DNA from: Sepioteuthis lessoniana
Taxonomy: Eukaryota; Mollusca; Cephalopoda; Myopsida; Loliginidae
Direction: 5' to 3'
Assembly (NCBI GenBank): GCA_963585895.1
Contig: OY757921.1
Span: forward strand, 54,405,590 to 54,469,589
Length of the DNA: 64,000 nucleotides
Of this stretch, positions 10,289-22,387 are shown piece by piece (positions within the stretch are counted from its first letter, which is position 1; each line of letters starts with the position of its first letter). The notes beneath the pieces were generated by a model. The model saw only the letters and a program-made list of their open reading frames with translations. It was not told where the DNA came from and searched no databases. Both the position numbers and the translations under genes were made by a program.

Positions 10289-10567
10289 ATGGATCAAAGA
10301 ACAAGAAAACTAATGACCATGCATAAGGCATTACATCCCAGAGACGACGTTGAAAGACTATATGTATCTAGAAAAGAGGGAGGAAGAGGACTCGCCAGCA
10401 TCGAAAACAGTGTTGACGCATCGATACAATGGCTCGAAGACTACATAGAAAAACACGAACGAGGACTGATTACAGCCATCAGAAAAGATACCGACAACAC
10501 GAGAGACGATAGAGTGACAATAACTAGAAAACAAAAATGGGAAAAAACAACTCTATGGCCGCTTTAA
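10289..10567 (+). pseudogene. C-terminal RT-linker fragment of LINE B1
   Basis: An open stretch with the phrase LYVSRKEGGRGLASIE, typical of the segment between reverse transcriptase and endonuclease in REL LINEs. The matching stretch of copy B3 begins at about 12510 (same phrase with changes). It is a decayed coding remnant without an independent start. Confidence 0.65.
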
Positions 10568-11379
10568 TTGACTAATAAACACCATCTCACACGGGAAGAC
10601 CTGGACCTGACTAAGAACAGGTAACCTTAAGAGAGAAACGGAATCTCTCCTAACAGCTGCACAGGACAACACCATAAGAACCAATCATATCAAAGTAAGA
10701 ATAGACTCAACAAAATAGCAAATGTAGACTATACAGTGACAGAGAAGAAACGATCACTCACAATATAAACGAATGCGGCAAATTAGCACAGAGGAAGTAT
10801 AAGACGAGATGAGACTGGGTCGGCAAGGTGATCCACTGGAAAATGTGCAAGAAATTTAAATTTGATCATCCAACAAATGCTATATGCACAACCCAGCACC
10901 TGTCCTAGAAAATGACACGCATAAACTACTATGGGACTTTGACATACACACGGATCACCTAATCCCGGCCAGATGACGAGACCTTATAATAATTTACCAA
11001 AAAAAAAAGAGAATTTGCAAAATTGTCGACTTTGCTATCCAAGCTGACCACAGAATAAAACTGAAGCAACGTGAAAAGAAGGATAAGTACCTCGACCTTG
11101 CTCTGGAACATGAAAGTGACGATTTTACCAATTGTGATTGGTGCTTTTGGCACAATAACTAAAGGATTATTAAAAAGCCTGGAGGACTTGGAAGTTGGCA
11201 GACGGGTAGAGACTATCCAAATGACAACATTACTGAGAACGGCCAGAATACTGAGTCCAGGAAACTTGAGGAGACTTGCTGTCACTCAGACTCCAGTGAA
11301 GAACCATCAGCTAATACTGATGTGAAAAACTCTATAAGAGACGAAATAATAATAATAGAAGACATTAAAACATGTTCAC

Positions 11380-12195
11380 ATGCTATGCCTCTCTATCACC
11401 TCAAATAAGTACGAAAGAAAAACAGCAAAAACTAGAAAATAGAAGTGGGAATAAAAATAACTATACGAATCTTTCAAATAACTAACTGGGGTACACCTGT
11501 AAATGGCTACGAAATGGAAATCTAAAGAGAAAATCTGAAGCTCTAATAATTGCTATAAGGATCAATAATAGTAAAACAAAAATCGATAATACTCAATAGA
11601 ATAGCCAGTGTAGGTGATGTGAAGAAAGAGATGAAACGATGAATCACATAAGTGAATACAACAAACTAGCACAGAAGAAGTATAAGACAACACACGAGTG
11701 GATGGGAAAGATAATACACTAGGAATTTTGCAAGTGATTGAGATTAGACCATACTACGAAATGGTATATGCACATAACAGAATCCGTCAAAGAAAATTAT
11801 ACCAACAAAATTCACTGAAATTTTGAAATACAAGCGGATCTCTTAATTCTGACCTGATGACCAGACTTAGTGCTAATTAACAAAAAGAAAAAGAGAACTT
11901 GTCATCTAGTGGACTTTGGCGTTTCAGTGGAAAACAGAGTGAAAATATAAGAAAAAAAAAATAGACAATTACACGAACCTTGCAAGAACTAAAAAACTAT
12001 TAAACATGAGAGTGACAGTGATACCAATTGCAGTTGGTGCACTTGAAACGGTCTCCAAATGTTTTGAAAAAAGATTAGAATAGCGGGAAATCGAAGGAAA
12101 AATCAAGACAATTTAGACTACATCTTTAATGAGATCGGCTAAAAGACTGGGAAGAATCATGAATACCCGATGTGACTTGCTATAACTCAGAAACC
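11380..12195 (+). mobile_element. REL LINE 3' end, copy B2
   Basis: This stretch repeats the endonuclease-coding 3' part of the same LINE (AATAGCCAGTGTAGGTGATG, then GAATACAACAAACTAGCACA, then ATACCAATTGCAGTTGG). It is the most diverged of the three head-to-tail copies and has no open frame. It starts inside the linker region and ends just before the next copy begins. Confidence 0.7.
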
Positions 12196-13551
12196 AGTTA
12201 AAGCCCAACAACGTTAGCTGGTGGGAAAAACTCGCAACGACAAAATTGAACTACAAGACAAGACTAGATTAGAACGCTCGGAGAAAAGGAAATCTACAAA
12301 TACTTGGGTGTCTTGGAAGCTGACACCATCAAACAAATGGAAAAGAAAAAAATTCAAAAAGGATATCACAGGAGAAGAAGAAAGCTACTCGAGACAAAAT
12401 TGTCAAGCAGAAAACTTATCAAAGGAATAATAATTACCTGTACTGTACTCCTCGTTCGATTTTCGGGACGCTTTTCGAAGTGGACCTAAGAAAAACTTAA
12501 ACAAATGGGCCAAAGAACAAGAAAACTAATGACCATGCATAAGGCATTACATCCCAGAGACTACGTTGAAAAACTATATGTATCGAGAAAGGAGGGATGA
12601 AAAGGACTTGCCAGCGTAGAAGGCAGCGTTGACGCATTGATGCCACTCGAGGACTACACAGAAAAACACGAAGGAGGATTGATTACAGCCATCAGAAACG
12701 ATTCTGACAACACGATAGACAACAGAATGACAATAACTAGGAAACAAAAATGGGAGGAAAGACAACTCTATGGGCGTTTTAAATTACTAATAAGCAACAT
12801 CCCACACGAGAAAACCTGGACATGGCAAAGAAAAGGAACCCTTAAGAAAGAAACAGAATCTCTCCTAATAGCAACACAAAACAACGCCATAAGAACCAAT
12901 CAGAATAGATAAGACGCAGCAAAATAGCAAATGTAGGTAATGCGGTGACAGAGATGAAACCATTAATCACATGATAAGCGAATGCAGCAAATTAGTACAG
13001 AAGGACTATAAGACAAATTACGACTAGGTGGGAAAGGTGATCCACAAGGAGATGTGCAAGAAATTGAAATTTGACAATACGAACACATGGTATATGCACA
13101 ACACAGCATCTGTCCTAGAGAAGGACACACGTAAACTCTTTTGGGACTTTGACATACAGACGGATCACTTAATCCCGGCCAGAAGACCAGACCTTATAGT
13201 AATCAACAAAAAAAGAATTTGAAGAATTGTGAACTTTGCTGTCCCGGCCGACTACTGAATAAAACTGAAACAATGTTAAAAGAAGGATAAGTACCTCCAC
13301 CTTGCTAGGGAATTGAACAAACTATAGAACATGAAGGTGACAATTGTGAATGGTGCTTTTGGTACCGTAACTAAAGGATTATTAAAGGTACTGTAAGGAA
13401 TTAGAAGTTGGAGGACAAATGGAAACCATCCAAAGGACAGCATTATTGAGAACGGCTAGAATACTGAGAAGAGTCCTGGAAACTTGAGGAGACTTGCTGT
13501 CACTCAAATTCCAGTGAAAGTCCATCAGCTGAAACTGATGTAAAAAAATTC
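12196..13551 (+). mobile_element. REL LINE 3' end, copy B3
   Basis: Third head-to-tail copy, starting near the YKYLGVLEAD motif of the reverse transcriptase and running to the 3' end. Visible parts: the SRKEGGRG-like linker, a zinc knuckle (Cys at about 12929 and 12938, then His and Cys in CGDRDETINHMISEC), and the endonuclease with RRPDLIVINKK and DFAVPADY, followed by KYLHLARELNKL. The Arg-Pro-Asp and downstream Asp are the expected catalytic positions of the PD-(D/E)XK fold. In-frame stops are present. It is followed directly by a (GAA)n tract. Confidence 0.8.
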
Positions 13552-13639
13552 GAAGAAGAAGAAGAAGAAGAAGAAGAAGAAGAAGAAGAAGAAGAAGAAG
13601 AAGAAGAAGAAGAAGAAGAAGAAGAAGAAGAAGAAGAAT
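13552..13639. repeat. (GAA)n microsatellite at the LINE 3' end, about 29 units
   Basis: A pure GAA array directly continues the 3' end of LINE copy B3. R4/Dong-type LINEs are known to sit in or end with simple repeats, so this is probably the element's tail or target site. Confidence 0.9.
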
Positions 13640-14239
13640 ATGAAACTATGATAAAAAAAATCATACAAAATACATTTTCCTTGTTTGTGTTACTCTGCTG
13701 TGGATGGAAAATGTTTCCATAATATTTCTTTATGCATATTTAATTGAAAATAAAAGTAAAAATAAAGGATAAATAAAAATTGAAATAAAGCATTCAAAAA
13801 CTGGTTATTTACAGATGTAAACAAGAAAAACGTTTGTCATTTTGACAAAGTGTACAGTATATTTACACCTACACTCGAGCAAACACGGATACAGAATTGG
13901 TTTATATTTTAGTTGAAAACGCCAGAAATAAACTTTTAAAATCCGCCCAAGTCGACAAGATTAAACAAAGCATTACAGACCTAGGCAACATTCTCAACAG
14001 GACAGATATCAGAAAAAGATCATCGACCTTAAAATAAGGTTGTAGACAAGCCTCCGGCATTTCTATTTAAATTCCGAATGTTTGCAGTATAGCCAGAAAG
14101 CTAACAAAAAATGGAAATGCCTTAAAAATACACAATGATTAGGCATTTTGCTAGAGTTGTGCAATAATTTGCCTACAAGCAATAAATAGAAAAAGCATCT
14201 TTCCTGTTTTCAGAAACTAAAAAACCTCACACGACAATT

Positions 14240-14240
<1 letters not shown>
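13640..14240. other. AT-rich stretch, nothing recognised
   Basis: No gene or known repeat seen. A weak frame around 13905-14035 has no recognisable domain. Confidence 0.4.
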
Positions 14241-14302
<62 letters not shown>

Positions 14303-14379
14303 AAGGGAGAGAGAGAGAGATACAGAGTTGGGAGAGAGAGAGGGGGGAGCTGAGTGCATGCTTCTTGTCAATCTATTTA

Positions 14380-14426
<47 letters not shown>

Positions 14427-14428
14427 TG
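14241..14428. repeat. Compound microsatellite (TA)n(GA)n ... (CTGT)n(CT)n
   Basis: A TA array, then GA arrays, a short unique bridge, then CTGT tetranucleotides and a CT array. The bridge (GGGGGAGCTGAGTGCATGCT, then TCTTGTC) resembles a piece of the foldback element at about 16235-16280. Confidence 0.85.
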
Positions 14429-16087
14429 TCTTTCTATGGAAATGGATAATTATTATTATTAATACGAAAAAAAGATAATTTGAACAACATAACTATGTGC
14501 CAATAAATGATCATTATCATTAAATAAGAATAATTTATTAAAACCATATATTTGCAAGAAACACTTAGTTATTGAATAGCCTAAAAACTGTCAAATGCCG
14601 TAAAACCATTTTTATTCCATAAATATGTAAGCATAAAATGATTCCACAAAGTCATAGTTATATTGATAATGTAGAAAGCCATAGAAAATATAGGAGATTT
14701 AATGTTGTGTCTTTCTGCAAGACTAAATTTACAAACCCCTATGAGTAGCTTGCTAAACATAACGGTTGTCGAAGAAAATGGAATCGGACAACCGAGTTTA
14801 AGTTCTCAACGAAACTGCGAACGTTTCCCTTTGCACAAATTTCCTTGGAAAGGGCATTAATCAGTCTCTTCTCTTTTTAACTATGGGCAAGTATTTGGCC
14901 AAAATGGATTCTTCATCTTTTTAAAGGAGCCAGTCTATGAATTCAAACCAGCTGTAGTCCGCTAAAAAATTGACCTTTTGTCAAATCCTACACATGGTTA
15001 TATTAAACAACTCCCTGCAAAACGATATTATGATCATAACTTTTCCATCCAAAATAAACGTTATACAAATGGCAAAGTATTGCCAAAAGATAAATGTAAA
15101 TTAGAAATACAAGCTGAATTGAAACCCCAAATAAGGTAGAAAATCTTATAAACATCGTGCGTGTACAATGAAGGATTATAACCTACGAGGCTTTGTTTCT
15201 AACAAAAACTGTGTGTAATAGACTATACAGAATAAAACAAATTGCCATACAATAAATCAGAAAAAGGGCATTACATGTTATTTGGAGAGAAGCAGGGAAA
15301 AACTATTGTCTCGAGAAATTCTAGGACATTTCCAATATGTTACCTTGAGTATCTATTAGATCATAGAATAATTTGGTTTTTCATTGACTACATTATAAAA
15401 ACACCTCTGTTCTTTTTTTCTCTCAAATCAATATAGATGAGTTTACGCAAATGAGTTTTGGTGCCTTTTTTAAACAGATATTCTCTGTTCATGTTATTTT
15501 GTAGCATATCTAGTTCTTCTAAAGTTATGCATGTATAAAACAGGATACATTCATGTAACAGTGATATCTATTTCAACCTAGTCAAAAAGAAGGTTTACAG
15601 AAAGTTGTTACATTTATTAGTAGGACATCAATCGATTTTTACTTTTAAAACTTTCGGTATCAGTTCCGTCAAATACTATGCTAGGATCAATAACAATGTA
15701 GTACAAAGTGCTTTCGGATATTTTGTATAGAAATATTTCACAATAATCCCTTTACAAATGTTTACCTCAGAATGTATTCATACGAATCAGTTTCTAACAA
15801 ATGATGCACTAACATTATTTTTGTTCTTTAAATTATTGCAGACTAGGTAAAGTTCTATTTATGTGATTCCAACAAACCAAACTGGATACTTCATAAAAGA
15901 GACCTTGTAAAACATTGGTCCGTTCAACAATTTATTCAAATAGAGGTCAAAATATTTTGTTGTCAATTAAGAACTTATGTTTTAGACTAAATTGAATAAG
16001 CTTACTCTAAATCATTGCTTTGAAGTAGTACAACACGCCAGTATTTTAAAAATTCAGTTGTCTGAATTTCTGAGACGAAACTTAATG
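14429..16087. other. AT-rich stretch, nothing recognised
   Basis: Long stretch with only short open frames. The frame around 15242-15436 starts with plausible composition but ends in a low-complexity Phe-rich run. No splice-site-flanked exon is convincing. Confidence 0.4.
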
Positions 16088-16397
16088 ATTTTTGTCATTC
16101 AGGGTTTTTGGTCTATTGTCTTCAACTTTATTGTTATATTCACAACGTTTCGGCCGTAACGGAATCAGAGCAAGTGACTCCCGGGCATTAAATAAAGGAC
16201 TGGGTTCGAAGTTCCGTGTAGGGAAAGAGATAGAGAGAGGGGGAGCTGTGTGCATACTTCTTGTCTGTCTATTCATGCCTCTGTGTTTGTCGTTCGACAA
16301 GAAACACCTAAAGAAGGCTGGAAGACACATCGGCCGAAACGCTGTGAACATAACACTGAAGATGACGACAGTAGTCCGAAAACCCTGAATGATAAAA
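16088..16397. mobile_element. Foldback element copy 1 (inverted arms with hammerhead-like remnants)
   Basis: A 310-bp element with inverted arms of about 66 bp (16090-16155 and 16331-16397), which end in CATTCAGGG and CCCTGAATG. The inner arm ends contain GTTTCGGCC and GGCCGAAAC. The middle carries a tRNA B-box-like GGGTTCGAAGTTCC. Related copies lie at 25530-26095 and 26409-26787. No protein is encoded, so it is non-autonomous. It may be a Penelope-type terminal-repeat derivative. Confidence 0.7.
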
Positions 16398-18006
16398 CTA
16401 TATTTCATATTCTACTTGAACACTTATAAACTGCCTTTTTCTCATCATAACTCGGGCTCATTAAGAACGTGGTAAAAACAATGAAATACTATCATTATAG
16501 ATTATAACACCTAAAGATTACATTTGCCATAGAAAAGTGATACAAAACTGAAAACAAGCATTTGCATTGGATTCTAGATCATAACATTGATGCCTAAAAG
16601 AAAGTTCACAGGTAAACTGAGTTCACTTTAGTGGGAGACATGAGGCTCAGTTGGATTAACTGCAGGTACCTTTATTGAGTCTCTGAGAGCTGCAAATGAG
16701 GCTGATTTAATAAACAAGCTAACACTTCAACAAAGAAGGGAATAGTATAGTTTCTTCCTGATCTGAGAAAGATAAGCATGCAGAAATATTCTACCAAGAT
16801 ATTTGGGTGATGGAAATTAGATACTAAGGCCACCTTAACCCAAATATGATGTGTGATTACAGCGGGTTTGTAAAGCAGAATACACCCTATAAATGCAACA
16901 ATAAATGCCTCAAACACTTATGAATGCTATTGATCAACGCTTAAGTTTAATAAATTGATAACAATGTTCTTTCACTTAAATTGAGTTTTTAATTTTAATT
17001 TTTTCTTTTTCAATTTATGTAATATGGTAAATATATGAATAAGAAAATAGGAAAAAAAATGTATTTATTTAAAGGCCTCACTTTTGTTTTTCAGTGTGAC
17101 GATAATACGATAGGGCATGTTGTTTAACATTTAGACGTGTATGACTTAAAAACGTGATGTGGTGACTTCAGATTCACATATAAAGGCCAGAATTAAGCTT
17201 AGAGAATAATTTTCTTTCAGTATCAGACCAAAAGTTTATTTCATTTTCTTCTCAGCATAACGTTCGCTGTAGGTTATTATGTAACGTGTTTGTATTGCCC
17301 GCTAGAAATGAGTTCAATTCTCCTTGTTTTCTCTTTTTTTTTTCCATTGATTTTGATGTTCTGTCAAAGTGGGTCCAGTCCTTTGAAAGTAATTAAACAA
17401 GAAGGAAAAGTTCAAAGAACTTATTAATTCGTCGAACACAAAATGCCGATAGCTTCTTTTGGTTTTTAATAATTAAGAAATCTTTTAGAGAATATATCAC
17501 GGTTTTTTGTTTTTGGTGATTTTCACATAAACAATTAATTTCAATTTATTATGGCTTGGATAATTAAATTAATTATTGGAAACGTATTGATAAAAAAAAC
17601 AACTATATCAATTTTTCATTTACTAAACCATATCTATCATCGGTTTAATGTTTAAAATTCAAAATCGAAAAGAACGTTTATCTCACTTGAGACATTATCA
17701 TTCAAGAACTAGATTTTGGACCTATTGATGGTATTGTTGTTATATCATGTTGGTTGCATCTGCGAGTTCTTTTTATTGATTATTGGATTACAAATACATC
17801 TCCAAATAAAAGATTAACGATTAAATTGTTGATATGGGAGGTCATTCTCTATGTGAAATTAGATATATTTACAAAACATGATTAAAGCCCACCTAGATTT
17901 ATATCAATTTAGTAAAAGAAGTCAACTTGCAAAAATGTGGAGCTTGCATATGAAAATAAGTATTAACCGTGCGCAATTCAAAGCTAGTTCAACGTTTTCG
18001 AATTTT
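16398..18006. other. AT-rich stretch, nothing recognised
   Basis: No gene, known repeat or array seen apart from short A/T homopolymers. Confidence 0.4.

Positions 18007-18067
<61 letters not shown>
18007..18067. repeat. (CA)n microsatellite
   Basis: Uninterrupted CA dinucleotides, about 30 units. Confidence 0.95.
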
Positions 18068-18069
<2 letters not shown>

Positions 18070-18214
18070 CCTACTATGTAAATAAAATGAAATAATTAAA
18101 TCTAAAAAATCTATCAGAATGTGGATTTAAACTCTATGCAATTCTTTGCTTTATTAATTTCACTCAATTTTACTCAACAAGAGCATCATTAGATTTAGTA
18201 CGAAGGAATTGCTT

Positions 18215-18215
<1 letters not shown>

Positions 18216-18246
<31 letters not shown>
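18216..18246. repeat. (CT)n microsatellite
   Basis: Uninterrupted CT dinucleotides. Confidence 0.9.
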
Positions 18247-18251
<5 letters not shown>

Positions 18252-19139
18252 GCTGGTACTTCTCTTTATAGAGAGTAATTACATTTTCAGCTTCACAATG
18301 ACTATACTCATAGCAGTAAAACTATTGAAATGTCCAACTAAACAAAAAAAGAATATCAACCTTTATGAAAACAACCCCTTATTTTATCTAAGAAAAAATG
18401 CTTTCTCTAATTCTAACTAGACAGGGGGATTAGTAAAAGTACTTAAAAAATTAAAACTTACTCTACTGTGTGGCATTGAGTTTTGAAATACTCTGTCGCA
18501 TGAAGTTAGGATTAAAAGTCATTTCTCATAAGCAAAATATTATCTTTTTATCAATTTCAAGATACCAGTTTACATAAGCTTTATCTATGCCTTATAAACA
18601 CATGACATGCACACACTTTTTATCGAACTATATGGGAAAAAAACTTTTTTCTTTCGATTCTTTTTACATGAAGTAATAATGTACAATTCGGAAGGGAATG
18701 GTGTAGGGATTACATCTCTTGTTTTCCGAATAGTACTTTTAATGTTCGTTAAGTCACATGACCAAAACAGCAAATTAAAAAGCTCTCCCCAAATTCAAAT
18801 CTCTTCGACCCATCCTCGACAACGAGAAGTATATACTAGTGTGTGTGTTTATCGACAAAGGGGGCTTATGACCCAACAAACCTCGTGTTGTATGACGCAC
18901 GACACTATACATTAACGTAAGTATTCAAATAGCAACTCCCATTCTACAAAGGATACATAACTTATGCCGGCAGATTTTTCCACTACGCGTTAGGGTTTCT
19001 CTTTACAATGTACACTTTTAGCATTTTATTAACGCATGAACGAAGTTTTGGGGCTTTCCAAAGTTCTTCTAGCAGAAAAGAAGAGAGAAAATGGATGAAA
19101 ACATTTGCTCCTTGGTTAAACTTCTTCTTCTTGATCATT
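18247..19139. other. AT-rich stretch, nothing recognised
   Basis: Open frames around 18607-18915 on both strands lack domains and codon bias. No gene is supported. Confidence 0.4.
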
Positions 19140-19360
19140 GCCTGTGACAATCACAAGACCGATTTTCGAAAAAGGACACTGATTGAATGATTGAACGGTT
19201 ATATGATCTTCCTTTGTATACTTTTACTCCCTTCTGTCTTGCATTTTATTAAACATTCATTGTTTTTCTATTAAGACTTGTTTCACCATGTTAAATTCCT
19301 GACGAAGTTTCGTTGAAACCGAAAAGTTTTAACGTCAACTTTCCTTCTGAAAAATTAATA
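19140..19360 (+). repeat. Interspersed repeat with hammerhead-like core, copy 1
   Basis: The series GAATGATTGAA, TTTTATTAAACAT, TTGTTTCACCAT and GTTTTAACGTCAA recurs in the same order and orientation at about 35925-36085. Both copies place a CTGRYGA...CCGAAA hairpin near the same spot. Noncoding; probably the end of a Penelope-like or related retroelement. Confidence 0.6.
19299..19325 (+). ncRNA. Hammerhead-like core (CTGACGA ... GAAAC C GAAAA)
   Basis: CTGACGA fits the hammerhead core CUGANGA. It is followed by one extra A, a 5-bp stem GTTTC/GAAAC with loop GTT, then C and GAAAA. The extra base next to the stem departs from the canonical core, so activity is doubtful without a test. Confidence 0.35.
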
Positions 19361-19406
19361 CCTTTTGGATTATTTTTTCCATACTGTCGGATTCCTTTAT
19401 TTACTT

Positions 19407-19408
<2 letters not shown>

Positions 19409-19442
<34 letters not shown>
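19409..19442. repeat. (AT)n microsatellite
   Basis: Pure AT dinucleotides. Confidence 0.95.
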
Positions 19443-19446
<4 letters not shown>

Positions 19447-19549
19447 ATAATGGATAATAATCCGACAATTTGTGAAGAAAAATTGACAACAAATAATCCA
19501 AATAGAAAGTGGGGATTTATAGAGAAACAAAGTCAGTCGACACTATAGA

Positions 19550-19576
19550 GTTTCGGTTCTGCTGAACCATCATCAG
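19550..19576 (-). ncRNA. Hammerhead-like core (CTGATGA T GGTTC/GAACC GAAAC)
   Basis: On the - strand the segment reads CTGATGA, an extra T, stem GGTTC, loop AGCA, stem GAACC, then GAAAC. This is the closest match to a hammerhead core in the window. Only the extra T departs from the consensus. Penelope-like elements are known to carry small hammerhead variants in their terminal repeats. Confidence 0.45.
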
Positions 19577-19577
19577 G

Positions 19578-20404
19578 ACTTAGGGGTATTATTAGTGATG
19601 TTAAGTGTAGATGGATGTAAAAAAATATAAAAATATATAAAAATTTGGAAAAGTTGTACAACAAGAAAAGTTGGCTGTTTTTGACAAGAAAAATTGGCCG
19701 TTTGATCTATGAATCAGGGTTTGTTTCTTTAAAATACGTCACCTGATATTAGAAACATTGTGCATAATCCACTTTCCGTTAGTTCATCATGAGATTTCGA
19801 ATCATTCCTCGTTTTCGACGAAATTCAATCATATAAATCTGTTTTGTTTTTTTTTTTTTGTTTTTTTTTTAATATTAATGTATATGCCTAGGAAAATCCC
19901 AAAACATGAATACAAGCCTCAAGGCACAGACTTATGCAATCCATGAAAATGCTGAAATGAATGAAAAACGCTGGACATTTAGGTAGGTGTGATTTTTCTT
20001 GTGTAAAGTTGGTTATAGAAGTCATCTTGTTTTTGAGTAGGTCTCTGCATCTGCGAAACATCTTGATGTTGTTGATGTGTGATAATAGGGTGGGAGAATG
20101 GGTCTGGATCAAGTTAGCTTGTATATATATATACAACTTAAATGTGACTCTAGGTAATTTTCCAGTGGAGTTATACACGTTTGAATTTGAAGTTTTCTTT
20201 CTCTTTTACCAGTTGCCATACCAAGTTTAAAGAGCCTGCTTTACCATGTTATCTAATCATTGCTGGAGAAAATATAGTTGAATGCATATCTTTCCTAAGT
20301 GTATTAGCTCTATATAAAATGCAAACAGCCGTTTCCAAGTTTGAACTCAGTTTACTGTGTCAATTTTCTATGATGATATACCACGAATATCAGCAAAATT
20401 AGTA

Positions 20405-20407
<3 letters not shown>
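19578..20407. other. AT-rich stretch, nothing recognised
   Basis: Short frames only. A small TA run at about 20120 is present. No gene supported. Confidence 0.4.

Positions 20408-20465
<58 letters not shown>
20408..20465. repeat. (AT)n microsatellite
   Basis: Pure AT dinucleotides, about 29 units, just outside the Penelope-like element. Confidence 0.95.
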
Positions 20466-20468
<3 letters not shown>

Positions 20469-20689
20469 TATTGATACATGCGAGCATAAAAAGGCAAATA
20501 CCTAGAGACATATGCAAAAAATAGGAGATTTACAATATGAAGAAATTTTATAGTCGTCGCAAGGGCTCTTTTTCCCGATATTTTTCAAGCTACAGTCTTC
20601 TGAAGTCATTTAAAACAATGAAAAATAAGATAGAGTAAAAGGGGGTGAAAATTAAAAATAATAGCCAGACAAAGGGGGAGAAAAAAATT

Positions 20690-21494
20690 AAAACTACCCT
20701 GAGTCAAGCACGAAGTATCTCCTAATAGGTTAAGAAAGAGTTTCAGATTTTGTTTGCATAGAGAAGACCTATTAAATAGAATATAAATGATATTGAGATG
20801 TTGCTTAGTCCTAGCACTATGCAAGCCCACAAAAGACTCATCGCTGTAATTAACCACACAACTATTTAAGGCATTCAGATGCTCACAGATGGCAGAATCG
20901 AGCAATTTTGAATGCCTGGATGTTGCATGGTTACGGATATCTCTTGGAACATGCTGTTTAATTCTAACCTCAAGGCGTTAGGAAGTGCGCTCTATATATT
21001 TAGCATTGCAGTAACATTAAAATTTATTAATTAAATTGCTTTGTTGGAAGATAGGGATCCCATCCTTATGAATTGAGGGAAATTCAGCGCGAATAGGGAA
21101 GATGGTTCGAACCATAGCTGCATTATTACAGCGTGTAACAGAGGAAGAAACCTTATCGTCAATCAACTGGCTAAGAGATCTAATCCAAGGAAGTCTAACA
21201 TAAACTGGGCCTGATGTTAATACTAAACTTATTAACAGTTTTGATAATGGTGTCAACAATATCTTCATCAGGATACCAATTACTCTAAAATAAATCTTTA
21301 ATTTGCTCAAATTCGATTTTAGTTTTGTCATCCAAACAAATCTTAAGAGCTCTGAATGTGAGACACTCAATCAGGTTAACCTTTCTGGACTTAGAAGTAA
21401 AAGCATCGCAACTCAAATACAGACCGGTGAACGTAGGTTTTCTATATATACACTTTACGAAAGCAAACGAACGGCGTTCAACCAATACATCCAT
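20690..21494 (-). pseudogene. Penelope linker and GIY-YIG endonuclease remnant
   Basis: Following the RT on the - strand, the linker reads FAFVKCIYRKPTFTGLYL. Further on are VYVRLPWIRSLSQ and, in the nuclease, YIERTS (a degenerate YIGRTS), RLEVRIKQHVPRD and SAICEHLNALNSCVVNY. The first Gly of the YIG-type motif is not conserved here. GIY-YIG nucleases nick the target for Penelope integration. Reading is broken. Confidence 0.75.
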
Positions 21495-21631
21495 GAGTGG
21501 TAATTTTTATCTTTCTCTTTATCCATAGTGAAGGTTAACGAAGGATATAAATCATTCTAACAAAGGAAGTATAACAAAGCTACATTACGTGTAGCGAAGG
21601 TGTCATTCACGTAAGGTAAATAAATATAAGG

Positions 21632-22387
21632 CTAGAGGAACCTATCGAAGAGTAGTTTCTCATAATAAAAATATTGAGGAAGATTAGGGTCCAATGGAGA
21701 ACCTATCGAAATACCGTCCACCTGACGATACATGGTGTCATTAAAACTGAAGGAAACTGACTTGGTAGCCCATCTCATCAATTTCACGAAAACACTTTCC
21801 GGGAAAGAAGGAACTAATGTTAACGGACTACGATATAAAAAGTTTGCACAAATAGAAATTACTTCATCAAGAGGAACATTAGTAAACAGTGAAACAATAT
21901 CAAAGAACACAATGAATTGAGAGTCAACACAAGGAGAGAGTTGATGAATGATGGAATAAAAAGTAAATGAAACGTTCACACAAAATCCTGAGTAAAATGC
22001 TAAAACAGGATTAAATAATTGAATAAACCATTTCGCCGATGAATGTTGTACGAAACGGTACATGGACAAAATAGGTCGCAATGGAATACCAGATTTATGA
22101 ATTTTGGGCAATCCATACATTCTCGAACTTTGCGAACCAAAAGGAGGAATTAATTCATAGACTTCTCTAGAGATAATTTTTTTCTTTAACAATTCAAGAA
22201 ACCGCATCTGTAACTTAATTCCCAACTTAGTGGTGTCATCAAAGGATAAATCACCAATTTTTAGAAATTTAGTAGTATCGCCCAAAATGTTAGCCATTTT
22301 TGTAATATAATCAGTAATATTCAGGATCACAATGCCAGCACTTTTATCAAGTCTAGAGAGTAGAATATCAGATTCCGTTTTAAGCAC
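21632..22387 (-). pseudogene. Penelope-like reverse transcriptase remnant
   Basis: An open stretch of 251 codons with the hallmark phrases of Penelope RT: YGLPKIHKSG (palm entry), PLRPILSMYRF, FFDIVSLFTNVPL (motif A, with the catalytic Asp) and DGISIGSPLDP (motif B). This RT is related to telomerase and would copy element RNA using the GIY-YIG nick. The copy is damaged downstream of motif B, so it is a relic. The Met at the start is simply the first after a stop; the true ORF began further upstream. Confidence 0.85.

Larger units (their letters stand above)
8090..11370 (+). mobile_element. REL LINE (Dong/R4-like), copy B1, 5'-truncated
   Basis: A non-LTR retrotransposon copy of about 3.3 kb on the + strand. 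It encodes a reverse transcriptase with the motif series NYRSITCLP, QRGRHKGSRGT, WIDRKKAYD, QGDALSPLLF, HLMYMDDIKLF and YKYLG. The 3' part corresponds to a CCHC motif and a PD-(D/E)XK restriction-like endonuclease (KIVDFAIQADHRIKLKQ), as in the R4/Dong group of site-specific LINEs. The copy is dead: an in-frame stop lies between motifs A and B at 9754-9756, and there are further stops and frame changes after the YMDD motif and in the endonuclease part. A 90-bp foreign repeat sits at 8810-8902. The clade name is from memory of motif style. Confidence 0.75.

Noticed and set aside
18007-18081. Frame ending in a Thr-His repeat
   Set aside because: It is only the translation of the (CA)n microsatellite.
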